Assembly (NCBI GenBank): GCA_030044105.1
Contig: JASHWL010000156.1
Coordinates: forward strand, 1 to 6,622
Direction of reading: 5' to 3'
From: Thermoplasmata archaeon
Lineage (GTDB): Archaea; Thermoplasmatota; Thermoplasmata; Lutacidiplasmatales; UBA184
Length of the DNA: 6,622 bases
A program made the translations under genes and the position numbers. The notes under the pieces are model-generated. The model did no database searches. It had not been told where the DNA came from and saw only the letters and a list, made by a program, of their open reading frames with translations. Shown in pieces: positions 1 through 6,587 of this stretch. Position 1 is the first letter of the stretch. The number at the start of each line of letters is the position of its first letter.

Positions 1-2424
1 CAGATCCTCCACCTGCTCCGCCGGGCGGCGGAGCGCCGGATCGCGGACCCGGGGCCGCAGGGCTTCTCGCTCATGGTCGACGGCCAGCCGACCCAGATCC
101 TTCCGTCGATGCTGGACTGGGTCGACGTGCTGCCCGAGCGGGTCGTCCCGGCGCCGTGGCGCGACGGCGAGATGTACGTCGCCCGACCCGCGAACGCCAC
201 CGCGCCCGCGCATCCGCCCCCGCCGCTCTCGGTCGACGCCTTCCATCTGGTGGACCGGATCGGGCACCGGGTGCGCCAACGGCCGGCGCTCCCTCGCGAG
301 TCGCTGGTCGTGCTCGTCTCCGCCTCCGGCGCCCTCGGCCCCGAGCTCGCCGGCGCCGCTCCGGGGATCGCCGCGTACCTCGGGATCCGGGAACTGCGGG
401 TCGTGGCGGCCGACCGCGAGCTTCCCGCCGGGCCCTGGGAGCTCGGCCGGGAGCACGGGGGCGCCCGCTGGAAGTTCCAGTTGGCGGGCGTCGCACCGGC
501 GCCCCCGCCGGCGCCGGTCATCCGCCCCCGTCAGGGCGGCGAACGGATCCGGCCCGCCTACTCCCCGGCGTCGATCGCGCCCGGGGTCCTCAACTACGCC
601 GACGACGAGCAGGTCGCGCGCCATGCCGCGGTGCGGGCGCTCGGCGACGAGCTCGACGATCTGCTCGGACTACCCCTGATCGGTCCGGCGAAGATCGACC
701 TCGCCTGGGACGCCGGCCTGCGGAGCGTGGACGACTTCCGGACCGTGGCCTGGTCGACCCTGGTCGCGATCCCGGGCTTCGGACCCCCGGTCGCTACGAT
801 GCTGGTCGAGAAGCTCGGCGGCGTGGTGCCTCCCCCCCCGCCGCGAGCTCCCCGAATCCGGATCGACGTGCCGGGAGGCAACGGCGGTCGCGGGCCGGCC
901 GAGCACGAGGACCGGATCGTCCCGCCCGAGCCCCGAGCCCCGTTCGCGTCCCCCGCTCCCACGTCCGAGATCCGCTCTCCGCCCCTCCCGCAGCCGACGG
1001 TCGCACTGCCCCCCGCGACGCCCTCCCCACCGCCGCCGGCGCCGGAATTGCACCCCACCCCTTCGCCGCCCGAGCCGGCGGCGCAGACACCCCCGATCCC
1101 AGCCCCGTCCCCCGACGAGACCGCTGGCGTTCCGGCGCCACCGGGGGCGGAGGAACACGTCCCGACGCCGGCCGACCTCAGCCAAGAGGAATCGGCCCCC
1201 GCCACGTCGCTCCCGGCGGCGTCGGCCTCGGGCTCCGTCGCGCTCGGACCGGCGGAGCTACCGATGGAGCCGGAGGTTCGGGAATCTTCAGCACCGGTGA
1301 TAGAGAATCCCGAGACGTCCGGCGAGGGCAGCGCCCCGGTGCTCGCGAGCGAGCACGGGCCCGTCGAGGTGGAACCGACGGAGGTACCGGCTCCGGAACC
1401 GGCCCTCCCGGCACCCGAGCCGGAGGTCGCGCTACCGCCGCCGGAGGTCGCACTCGAGGCGCTTCCATCCCCGCCGCCGGTTCTCGCGCTGGCCGAGCCT
1501 GAGACAGCGGCTGAGAATCCCACAGCGCCGCTCCCCATGGAGGCGCCCGTACCTCCGCCGGCCTCCGGCGCTTCGCCGGAGGTCCCGGAGTCCAGCGCGC
1601 CGGGGCCGACGGATCGCGATGCGGTCGTGGAGGAGAGGCTCCCAGCCCCCCTGCCCGATCTGTCGACTCCCCCGGACTTCGGCTCCGAGCCTCCGCCGGA
1701 ATCCGCGGAGCCCCTCGAGCCCGTCTCCTCGGCGTCGGTGCCGCCCGAACCGGAACCCGCGCTGGACGCGGGTCCTGCCACCCCCGATGCCGCGGCGACC
1801 GCCGTTCCGGTGCCGCTGCCACCGGTCCCGCCTGGCCCGATCGATACCGTTGCGGCACGCACCGCGACTCCGGAGGCGCCGGAAGGACCCGCCCCCACCG
1901 CCGTTGGTTTGTCCCCTCCTGCGACCGTGCCTCCGGCGATCCCCGAAGCGGCTCCTCCCGCGCCAAGCCCGGCCGGTGGGATCGAACTCGACCTCGGCAC
2001 CAGCTACCTTCCGGGCCTGGAACGCTTCCTGGACGCGACGGCGGCGGGGCATCTCGGCGTCTGCGTCGTGCGCGACTCGCCCGAGCGAGTGCGGGCGTAC
2101 GCCGGCCCCCGACCGGTCGAGATCCGATGGCTCACGAACATCGGGCGTGGCGCGACGCTGAAGCCCACCGACCTGGAGGGTTTCGCGGCGTTCCTCGCCC
2201 ACTCGGTGTCGCAGGGTCAGGCGACGGTGTTCTTCCTCGAGGGCATCGAGTACCTCGTCCGGCTGCACGGGCTGGACCGCATGATCGCGCAGCTGACCGT
2301 GTTCGACGAGCTCGCGCGGGTCCACTCGGCCCGGGTCTGGCTCCACCTGAACCCGAAGCTCCTCTCGCCCGCCGAGCTCGAGCGCTTCGTCGCGGCGTTC
2401 GGGCGCTCGGGGACCACCGGTTGA
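1..2424 (+). CDS. HhH and DUF835 domain protein with long Pro-rich linker (5' partial)
   Basis: The frame is open from base 1. The first ATG (73) has no purine-rich site or TATA-like box ahead of it, and the preceding 24 codons read as ordinary protein, so the true start is probably upstream of the window. Numbering from the Met at 73: residues 1-170 are a globular region I do not recognise. Residues about 197-250 form a tandem helix-hairpin-helix, with LIGPAK near 202 and IPGFGPP near 236; such folds usually bind DNA or proteins. Residues 251-636 are a Pro/Ala/Glu/Ser-rich, presumably disordered linker. Residues 637-783 match DUF835 as I recall it: a GHLGVCVVRDSPERVR segment, IRWLTN, a PTDLEG segment, FFLEGIEYLV and a C-terminal LSPAELERF. 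DUF835 has no settled function; its hydrophobic strand ending in an acidic residue recalls KaiC/RecA-type Walker B regions, but there is no Walker A motif. A regulatory or adaptor role is inference. Domain assignment is fairly secure, function unknown. Confidence 0.85.
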   Translation, partial: QILHLLRRAAERRIADPGPQGFSLMVDGQPTQILPSMLDWVDVLPERVVPAPWRDGEMYVARPANATAPAHPPPPLSVDAFHLVDRIGHRVRQRPALPRESLVVLVSASGALGPELAGAAPGIAAYLGIRELRVVAADRELPAGPWELGREHGGARWKFQLAGVAPAPPPAPVIRPRQGGERIRPAYSPASIAPGVLNYADDEQVARHAAVRALGDELDDLLGLPLIGPAKIDLAWDAGLRSVDDFRTVAWSTLVAIPGFGPPVATMLVEKLGGVVPPPPPRAPRIRIDVPGGNGGRGPAEHEDRIVPPEPRAPFASPAPTSEIRSPPLPQPTVALPPATPSPPPPAPELHPTPSPPEPAAQTPPIPAPSPDETAGVPAPPGAEEHVPTPADLSQEESAPATSLPAASASGSVALGPAELPMEPEVRESSAPVIENPETSGEGSAPVLASEHGPVEVEPTEVPAPEPALPAPEPEVALPPPEVALEALPSPPPVLALAEPETAAENPTAPLPMEAPVPPPASGASPEVPESSAPGPTDRDAVVEERLPAPLPDLSTPPDFGSEPPPESAEPLEPVSSASVPPEPEPALDAGPATPDAAATAVPVPLPPVPPGPIDTVAARTATPEAPEGPAPTAVGLSPPATVPPAIPEAAPPAPSPAGGIELDLGTSYLPGLERFLDATAAGHLGVCVVRDSPERVRAYAGPRPVEIRWLTNIGRGATLKPTDLEGFAAFLAHSVSQGQATVFFLEGIEYLVRLHGLDRMIAQLTVFDELARVHSARVWLHLNPKLLSPAELERFVAAFGRSGTTG

Positions 2425-2452
2425 CGCGCCCCGCTCGAATTTCTCATCTCGG

Positions 2453-2463
2453 AAGATAGATAA
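2453..2463 (+). promoter_or_regulatory. TATA-like box for the 2488 gene
   Basis: This AT-rich island (AAGATAGATAA) sits in otherwise GC-rich DNA just after the stop of the upstream gene. Its centre is about 30 bases before the ATG at 2488, the spacing expected when an archaeal transcript begins at or within a few bases of the start codon. No Shine-Dalgarno sequence precedes that ATG, which also fits a leaderless message. The same TAGAT core occurs at 6581, at nearly the same distance from another ATG. Confidence 0.5.
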
Positions 2464-2487
2464 CCCCGAAGACGGGTGCGGCCGCGA

Positions 2488-3252
2488 ATGGCGAGCGGCC
2501 GTCAGAGAACGTTCGGGGCCGGACGGTGGGTCCCGCTCGCGGCCACGGGAATCCTCGCGCTGGTGCTGTTCGCGATGCCGGCTGCGTCGGTGGCCTCGCC
2601 CACCTCCTCCACGACCCACGACAGTCTCGCGCCCGCCGCGACGTCCGGTCTCTACGCTCAGGCGACCTGGAACGGCGCGAACGTCCGAAACTATGCCTCG
2701 GCGACCTCGGCCGCGCACATCGGGTTCAACGGCGTCGCGAACGTGTACTACAACTGGTCCTCGCTGGGCGGGGTCGCCGGCGTGGGCGCACCCTCCTTCA
2801 CGATCAACGACGCGCGCCTGCAGATCTTCTACTTCGGGTTCTCGCTCGCGACGCGCGACGTCGTGAACTCGGCCGCGGTTCCGGCCACGACGGGCTCGTT
2901 CACGATGAACTGGTCGACCGGGGCGCTGCAGTACCTCCTGGAGGGCAGCTACAAGCTCGTGGCGAGCCTCCTCGCGCCGAACGGGACCACGATGTGGAGC
3001 CAGGCGTTCTGGGTGTACGTCGCGGCCCCGTTCTACGTCGGGGCGGTGCTGCCGATCGTCCTGATCCTCATCGTGATCTGGGAGCTGTACAACGTCGCGA
3101 CCGTCGGCAAGTACGCCATGCTCGGCGCTCCCAAGTCGACCGCGCCTCCGCCGTCGGGTGAGGCTCCTGCCAGCGAGCCACCGACCGCGACGGAATCCCC
3201 GCCACCCTCGGAGCCCGAGACGCCGACCCCGCCGGAGGAAGGGAGCTCATGA
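2488..3252 (+). CDS. Secreted-type single-pass membrane protein with acidic Pro-rich tail
   Basis: I do not recognise this 254-residue protein as a named family. It starts with a basic N-region (GRQR, GRW), a hydrophobic stretch at about 15-35 and a small-residue run (AASVAS) near 32-37, so a Sec signal peptide or N-terminal anchor is likely. Residues about 45-180 are rich in Ser, Thr, Asn, Tyr and Trp and look like an extracellular beta-rich domain; they contain N-x-S/T sequons such as NWS and NGT. A strong membrane helix follows at about 182-206 (VLPIVLILIVIW), then a Pro/Glu/Ser/Thr tail of about 48 residues, presumably cytoplasmic. ATG 2488 is chosen over an in-frame GTG at 2476 because the TATA-like box at 2453-2463 lies too close to 2476 for that codon to be transcribed. 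The stop overlaps the next gene's start (ATGA), so the two are probably co-translated. An envelope role is inference; function unknown. Confidence 0.8.
   Translation: MASGRQRTFGAGRWVPLAATGILALVLFAMPAASVASPTSSTTHDSLAPAATSGLYAQATWNGANVRNYASATSAAHIGFNGVANVYYNWSSLGGVAGVGAPSFTINDARLQIFYFGFSLATRDVVNSAAVPATTGSFTMNWSTGALQYLLEGSYKLVASLLAPNGTTMWSQAFWVYVAAPFYVGAVLPIVLILIVIWELYNVATVGKYAMLGAPKSTAPPPSGEAPASEPPTATESPPPSEPETPTPPEEGSS
3234..3245 (+). promoter_or_regulatory. Shine-Dalgarno region for the 3249 gene
   Basis: Two purine-rich anti-16S-like motifs, GGAGG at 3234-3238 and GGGAG at 3241-3245, lie inside the end of the upstream gene, directly before the ATG at 3249. They contrast with the absence of such a site at the first gene of the unit. 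They support internal initiation or reinitiation at the ATGA junction. Confidence 0.55.
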
Positions 3253-3485
3253 GCGCCACGACCTCCGGCCTCGCCGCGGGCATCGTCCTGGGGATCGTGG
3301 GCGTCCTGCTCGCCCAGCAGCTCGGGTTCCTCGGGCTCAGCGACCTCGTGCGCGCGCTCGAGTATCTCGTGGTCGCGGCGATCCTGGGCGGGATCGTGTT
3401 CGCCGTGATCGGCTGGGCGCTCGGGCGACGCTATCTCGCGCGCCACGGGGGCTCGTCGAGCCCACCTCCGAGCTCGGGCGACTAG
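3249..3485 (+). CDS. Small two-helix membrane protein
   Basis: A 78-residue protein with two predicted membrane helices, at about residues 7-27 (IVLGIVGVLLA) and 36-56 (YLVVAAILGGIVFAVIGWAL). A basic cluster, GRRYLARH, follows the second helix, and the end is Ser/Pro-rich (SSSPPPSSGD). The positive-inside rule puts the C-terminus in the cytoplasm and, with two helices, the N-terminus as well. The ATG overlaps the TGA of the preceding gene by four bases (ATGA) and has a good purine-rich ribosome site, so translation coupled to the single-pass protein upstream is likely. That makes it a plausible small partner subunit in the same membrane complex. I recognise no family and no catalytic motif. 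The gene is likely real because of the coupling, the ribosome site and the clean amphipathic composition; function unknown. Confidence 0.75.
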   Translation: MSATTSGLAAGIVLGIVGVLLAQQLGFLGLSDLVRALEYLVVAAILGGIVFAVIGWALGRRYLARHGGSSSPPPSSGD

Positions 3486-3533
3486 GGCCGATGCACCCCG
3501 GGGCCGTGGCGTTCGCCGCGGACCGTGCCTACC

Positions 3534-3539
3534 CTTAAG
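3534..3539 (+). promoter_or_regulatory. Possible TATA-like box upstream of the tetraspan gene
   Basis: CTTAAG is the only strongly AT-containing hexamer near the start of the 151-base gap between 3485 and 3637. It would place transcription initiation near 3560-3565 and give a leader of about 75 bases before the ATG at 3637. This is weaker than the 2453 case because the spacing cannot be tied directly to a start codon. Read-through from the upstream pair of genes is an alternative. Confidence 0.3.
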
Positions 3540-3636
3540 AGGGGGAGGCCTACCTCAATTCGGTGTGATCCTCCGACCCCCGACCGGGCGGCGGATCGCG
3601 GATGTCCTTCGAGCCGGGGGGAAAGACCGCTAGCAG

Positions 3637-4701
3637 ATGTCGTGGGTCGAAGACCCGTCGCAGCCGGCTCCCCCGCCCCCACCTCCCCCTCCACCGCCCC
3701 CGGCCATCCACCCGACGGCCGCCGGGGGACCGCCGGTCCCCCGAGGGGGACGAGGACTGCTCCGGCGCCTCGCCGAGCCGAACACCCGACGCCTCGTGCT
3801 CTCGCTGACCCTGCTCGTGGGGTTCGTTCTCAGCGCCGTGTCGCTCGGCACGGCGTGGTGGGCGTACAGCTACTCGGGCGGCGGCACGTCCGACTCGGTG
3901 CAGTTCACCCCCGGCTCGACCTACTCCGTGAGCTGCTCCGGCTCGGGCTGCGGCGGCTTCGTCTCGGGATCGTCCTCCTACAGCTCTTGGGGCGGCTCGA
4001 TCGCATCGATCTACGGGAGCCTCGAGGTCGCGCTCATCGCCGCCGTGGCGATCGCGGGCCTCGCGACCGTGCTCGGGCTCCTCTCGCTCTTCGGTCGGGG
4101 CCCCCGAACCTTCGGCTTCATCGGATGCCTCCTGGGCGTCGTCTCGGGCGCCACGCTGCTGGGATTGAGCGCCTGGGTCGTCTCGAGCCAGCCCGGGGCG
4201 TTCGGGAGCGACGTGACCTTCCTGGGCACGCACTCCGGCGGACCGTCCCCGGCGAGCTCCTTCTGGGGATCGGCGACGGGCGGAGGCGCCTCGGCCACGT
4301 GGGGAGCGGGAGCCGGCTGGTACGGGGCGCTCCTCGGCGGGGTGGTCCTCCTGGCGATCTCGTGCGTGCTCGTGCTCGTCGCGCGGTCGCGCGCCCCCCG
4401 ACCGTCCCCGTACGACGAGCGGCCGTTCGCCTCCAGTGCCCGCCACCAGACCGGAACCCCACCGGTCTACGCCCCGACGGTCCGGGTCGCGGCGGCGCCG
4501 CCGCCCTCGCCCCCGACGCGCTCGTACACGGCCCCGCCGCTGAGCGCCCCGGTGCAGGCGTCCGCGAAGACCCCGGTCCCGGTCCTGATCAAGAAGTCCC
4601 CGACCGCCGAGCCCACGGTCGACTGCCCGGCGTGCGGGTACGCGAACTCGAGCCGCGCGAAGACCTGCGCCTACTGCCAGCGCCCGATGCGGTCCACCTA
4701 G
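3637..4701 (+). CDS. Four-helix membrane protein with polyproline N-terminus and C-terminal zinc ribbon
   Basis: A 354-residue protein. After nine residues and a Pro-Ala comes a run of 11 prolines (12-22), then a basic stretch before helix 1 (about 51-77). Helices 2, 3 and 4 lie at about 129-152, 159-184 and 228-252. The first external loop is Gly/Ser-rich, with the doublet W74-W75 and a close cysteine pair C100/C105 that could form a disulfide; the second loop is also Gly/Ser-rich. After helix 4 comes a basic RSRAPRP segment and a Pro/Ala/Thr-rich linker of about 75 residues. The end is a zinc ribbon, C330-PA-C333 and C344-AY-C347, spaced CxxC-x10-CxxC as in small archaeal zinc ribbons. Both ends should be cytoplasmic. 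The topology is claudin- or tetraspan-like, but that is shape only, not proven homology. A TAG at 3631 makes ATG 3637 the first in-frame ATG; the ribosome site is poor (GGGGGGAAAG, 11 bases upstream). Function unknown; a scaffold or sensor is inferred. Confidence 0.85.
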   Translation: MSWVEDPSQPAPPPPPPPPPPPAIHPTAAGGPPVPRGGRGLLRRLAEPNTRRLVLSLTLLVGFVLSAVSLGTAWWAYSYSGGGTSDSVQFTPGSTYSVSCSGSGCGGFVSGSSSYSSWGGSIASIYGSLEVALIAAVAIAGLATVLGLLSLFGRGPRTFGFIGCLLGVVSGATLLGLSAWVVSSQPGAFGSDVTFLGTHSGGPSPASSFWGSATGGGASATWGAGAGWYGALLGGVVLLAISCVLVLVARSRAPRPSPYDERPFASSARHQTGTPPVYAPTVRVAAAPPPSPPTRSYTAPPLSAPVQASAKTPVPVLIKKSPTAEPTVDCPACGYANSSRAKTCAYCQRPMRST

Positions 4702-6467
4702 CGGCCCGCGCCCGGCGCGGCGACCTGTTCGACCCAGCCGCGGACGCGCGCCTCGACCTCGCCCAGCGGGAGGCCGCCCTCCCCGAGGACCACGTCGTGG
4801 AACGCCCGGACGTCGAACCGATCGCCGAGGGCCCGCTCCGCGTACGTCCGCAGCTCGCGGAACTTGAGCTGGCCGATCTTGTACGCGAGGGCCTGGCCGG
4901 GGACGACGATGTACCGGTCCACCTCGACCTGGATGTCGAGGTCGCTCATCCCGGTGTGCTCGCGGAAGAACGCGATCGCCCGGTCGCGGCTCCAGCCGAG
5001 CGCGTGCATCCCGGTATCGACGACGAGCCGGATGGAGCGCCACATCTCGAAGTCGAGGGAGCCGAACTTCGAGTACGGGTCCTTGTAGAGCCCGAGCTCC
5101 TCGCCGAGGCTCTCGGCGTAGAGGCCCCATCCCTCGACGAAGGCCGTCTCGCCGCTGTGCTTGCGGAAGTCGGGCACGTCCTCGAGCTCCTCGGCGAGCG
5201 CGATCTGGAGGTGGTGGCCGGGCACCGCCTCGTGGAGCGTGAGCGCCTCCATCCGCCAGCGGGGGCGCGCCGAGAGATCGTACGTGTTCGCGAAGTAGAT
5301 CCCGGGCCGGCCGGTCTCGGGCGAGCCCGACATGTAGTACGCGCCGGGGCTGCTGGGCGCCGCGTAGTCGGGGACCGCCTGCACGCCGTACGGGAGCCGC
5401 GGCAGCCGGCCGAACCGGCGCGGGAGCTCGGGATCGATGCGCTTGGCGAGGGCGCGGACGCTCTCGATCATCTCCGCGGGGGTCGGGTACCGGAACTGCG
5501 CATCGCTCCGCAGGAACCGGTAGAACTCGGGGAGGTCCCCGGAGAAGCCGGTTGCGCGCAGCAGCGCCCCCATCTCTTCCTGGATCCGACGCACCTCGGC
5601 GAGCCCGATCTCGTGGATCTGCTCGGCCGAGAGGTCGAGGGTGGTCGTCCAGCGCACGTGGTGGTCGTACATCGGACGGCCGCCGGGGAGATCGGAGAAC
5701 GCGATCGTCGAGCGCGCCGCCGGAAGATACTCGTCGACGAGGTAGCGGTGCAGCCGCAGCACCGCCGGTCGCACGTCGGCCCGGTAGGCGGCCCGCGCCT
5801 CCTCGGTCAGGCGGACGCGATCCGCTTCGGGTATGGACCGGGGCAGCTCCTTGAACGCATCGAGGAGCGCGCTCGCGCGCGGGTCCTCGGGGGCCAGGCC
5901 CTCGACCTGCGCGGGGAGTCCCGCGATCGCCACACGCGGGGGGACGAACCCCTGCCGCACGCCCTCGCGCAGCAGCGTGAGGTTCTGATCGAGCGCGACG
6001 GGGAGCGCCCGGAGCCGGGCGACGATCGCCGCGACCTCCCGTGCATGTTCCCGGGGCTGGATCGGCAGGAGCTGCCCGGCCGTCAGGTGGATCCCGTCCA
6101 TCTGGCTGAGCGGCATCCTCAGATTGTGCGCCCATCCGAAGTGGAACGGCAGCGCGTCGTCGCCGTAGCCGATGCCCACCTCGGCCAGCGTCACGAGCCG
6201 GTCGTAGAGGCGATGGTTGAGCTGCTCGGGCGGCGACAGACGGTTCGGATCGATGCGGCGGAGGGCGACGGCCGTCTCCTCGAGGTGGCGGCGTCGGGCC
6301 GCGATGCCCGTCGGGGAATCGTCGGTCCACCGATCGTCCTGGCCGGGGAAGCCGGTCGCCGTGGCGACCTCGGGGGCCTCCCGCATCCACCGGGCCCAGT
6401 CGTCCTTCAGGAACGTCCGGAACTCGCGGTCCGCTTCGCTTCGCCGGCGCCCCTCGCTCTCGACCAA
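4698..6467 (-). CDS. DUF885-family putative zinc metallopeptidase
   Basis: A 589-residue protein, about the usual full length for DUF885, a family placed with the zinc-dependent peptidases (MA-type fold). The key site is H412-E413-AVPG-H418-H419, the family's HExxPGHH variant of the zinc-binding HExxH. A downstream EGWGLYAE element (E445) is the likely third ligand or second-shell acid. Other family hallmarks are PGIYFANTYDL just before the zinc site, and after it MWRSIRLVVDTGMHALGW, a VDRYIVVPGQALAYKIG segment and a C-terminal FHDVVLGEGGLPL. It lacks a signal peptide, so it probably acts on peptides in the cytoplasm; substrate unknown. No in-frame ATG lies upstream in the window. The start taken is TTG at 6467, with GGGAG 10 bases before it and the domain beginning almost at once (ADREFRTFL); the first internal Met (residue 28) would cut into the domain. 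It is convergent with the tetraspan gene, and both stops lie in one CTAG. Confidence 0.93.
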   Translation of the reverse strand: MVESEGRRRSEADREFRTFLKDDWARWMREAPEVATATGFPGQDDRWTDDSPTGIAARRRHLEETAVALRRIDPNRLSPPEQLNHRLYDRLVTLAEVGIGYGDDALPFHFGWAHNLRMPLSQMDGIHLTAGQLLPIQPREHAREVAAIVARLRALPVALDQNLTLLREGVRQGFVPPRVAIAGLPAQVEGLAPEDPRASALLDAFKELPRSIPEADRVRLTEEARAAYRADVRPAVLRLHRYLVDEYLPAARSTIAFSDLPGGRPMYDHHVRWTTTLDLSAEQIHEIGLAEVRRIQEEMGALLRATGFSGDLPEFYRFLRSDAQFRYPTPAEMIESVRALAKRIDPELPRRFGRLPRLPYGVQAVPDYAAPSSPGAYYMSGSPETGRPGIYFANTYDLSARPRWRMEALTLHEAVPGHHLQIALAEELEDVPDFRKHSGETAFVEGWGLYAESLGEELGLYKDPYSKFGSLDFEMWRSIRLVVDTGMHALGWSRDRAIAFFREHTGMSDLDIQVEVDRYIVVPGQALAYKIGQLKFRELRTYAERALGDRFDVRAFHDVVLGEGGLPLGEVEARVRGWVEQVAAPGAGR

Positions 6468-6503
6468 CGTCCGTCCGCTCCCGGTGCGTCCCCACCGGCT
6501 GCT

Positions 6504-6514
6504 CGGATATGAAT
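6504..6514 (-). promoter_or_regulatory. Possible TATA-like box for the DUF885 gene
   Basis: Read on the minus strand, this is an AT-rich island, ATTCATATCCG, in GC-rich DNA. Its centre is about 42 bases before the TTG start at 6467, so transcription would begin near 6483 and leave a leader of roughly 16 bases that just includes GGGAG at 6482-6478. The geometry is consistent with a short-leader archaeal message and supports the TTG start, but one motif is weak evidence. Confidence 0.35.
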
Positions 6515-6575
6515 CCCGTTGCGGGGGGCTCGGCCGCGGTGGCCGGAGCGGCCCGCCGCGCGCCGTGCGTGCGCG

Positions 6576-6587
6576 AAGAGTAGATGT
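6576..6587 (+). promoter_or_regulatory. TATA-like box for a possible leaderless gene at 6611
   Basis: AAGAGTAGATGT is the only AT-containing stretch between 6520 and the window end. Its TAGAT core begins 30 bases before the ATG at 6611; the core of the 2453-2463 box begins 31 bases before its ATG. Only four codons (Met-Arg-Ala-Gly) of the possible plus-strand gene remain in the window, so the gene itself cannot be judged. If real, this makes 6468-6610 a divergent promoter region shared with the DUF885 gene. Confidence 0.3.

Noticed and set aside
1420..1451. An 11-base direct repeat (CCGGAGGTCGC) with a 21-base period inside the linker.
   Set aside because: It encodes two copies of a PEVAL-like unit within a low-complexity region. 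Two copies are expected from biased composition and do not indicate a separate repeat element.
594..2000. A 468-codon minus-strand open frame rich in Gly and Ser.
   Set aside because: It is the mirror of the Pro/Ala/Glu linker codons; antisense of CCG, GCC and GAG codons gives Gly, Ser and Ala. No start signal or domain.
1432..2718. A 428-codon minus-strand open frame spanning the gene 1 to gene 2 gap.
   Set aside because: It crosses the promoter region at 2453 and encodes an Arg/Gly-rich product with no domain. It is antisense to two better-supported genes.
3541..3585. A tRNA-like stretch with a GGGGGAGG start and an AATTCGG segment.
   Set aside because: It is too short for a tRNA, has no cloverleaf arms in the right places and no GGTTCGAATCC-type T-loop.
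3602..3808. A short plus-strand frame starting at ATG 3602, ahead of the tetraspan start.
   Set aside because: The product is Arg/Pro-rich and overlaps the tetraspan N-terminal coding region out of frame. It has no clear ribosome site, and a leader peptide role has no support beyond its position.
3525..6512. A 995-codon plus-strand open frame.
   Set aside because: It overlaps the tetraspan gene in another frame and runs antisense through the whole DUF885 gene. Its product is Arg/Pro/Gly-rich with no domain, and it exists because stop codons are rare at this GC content.
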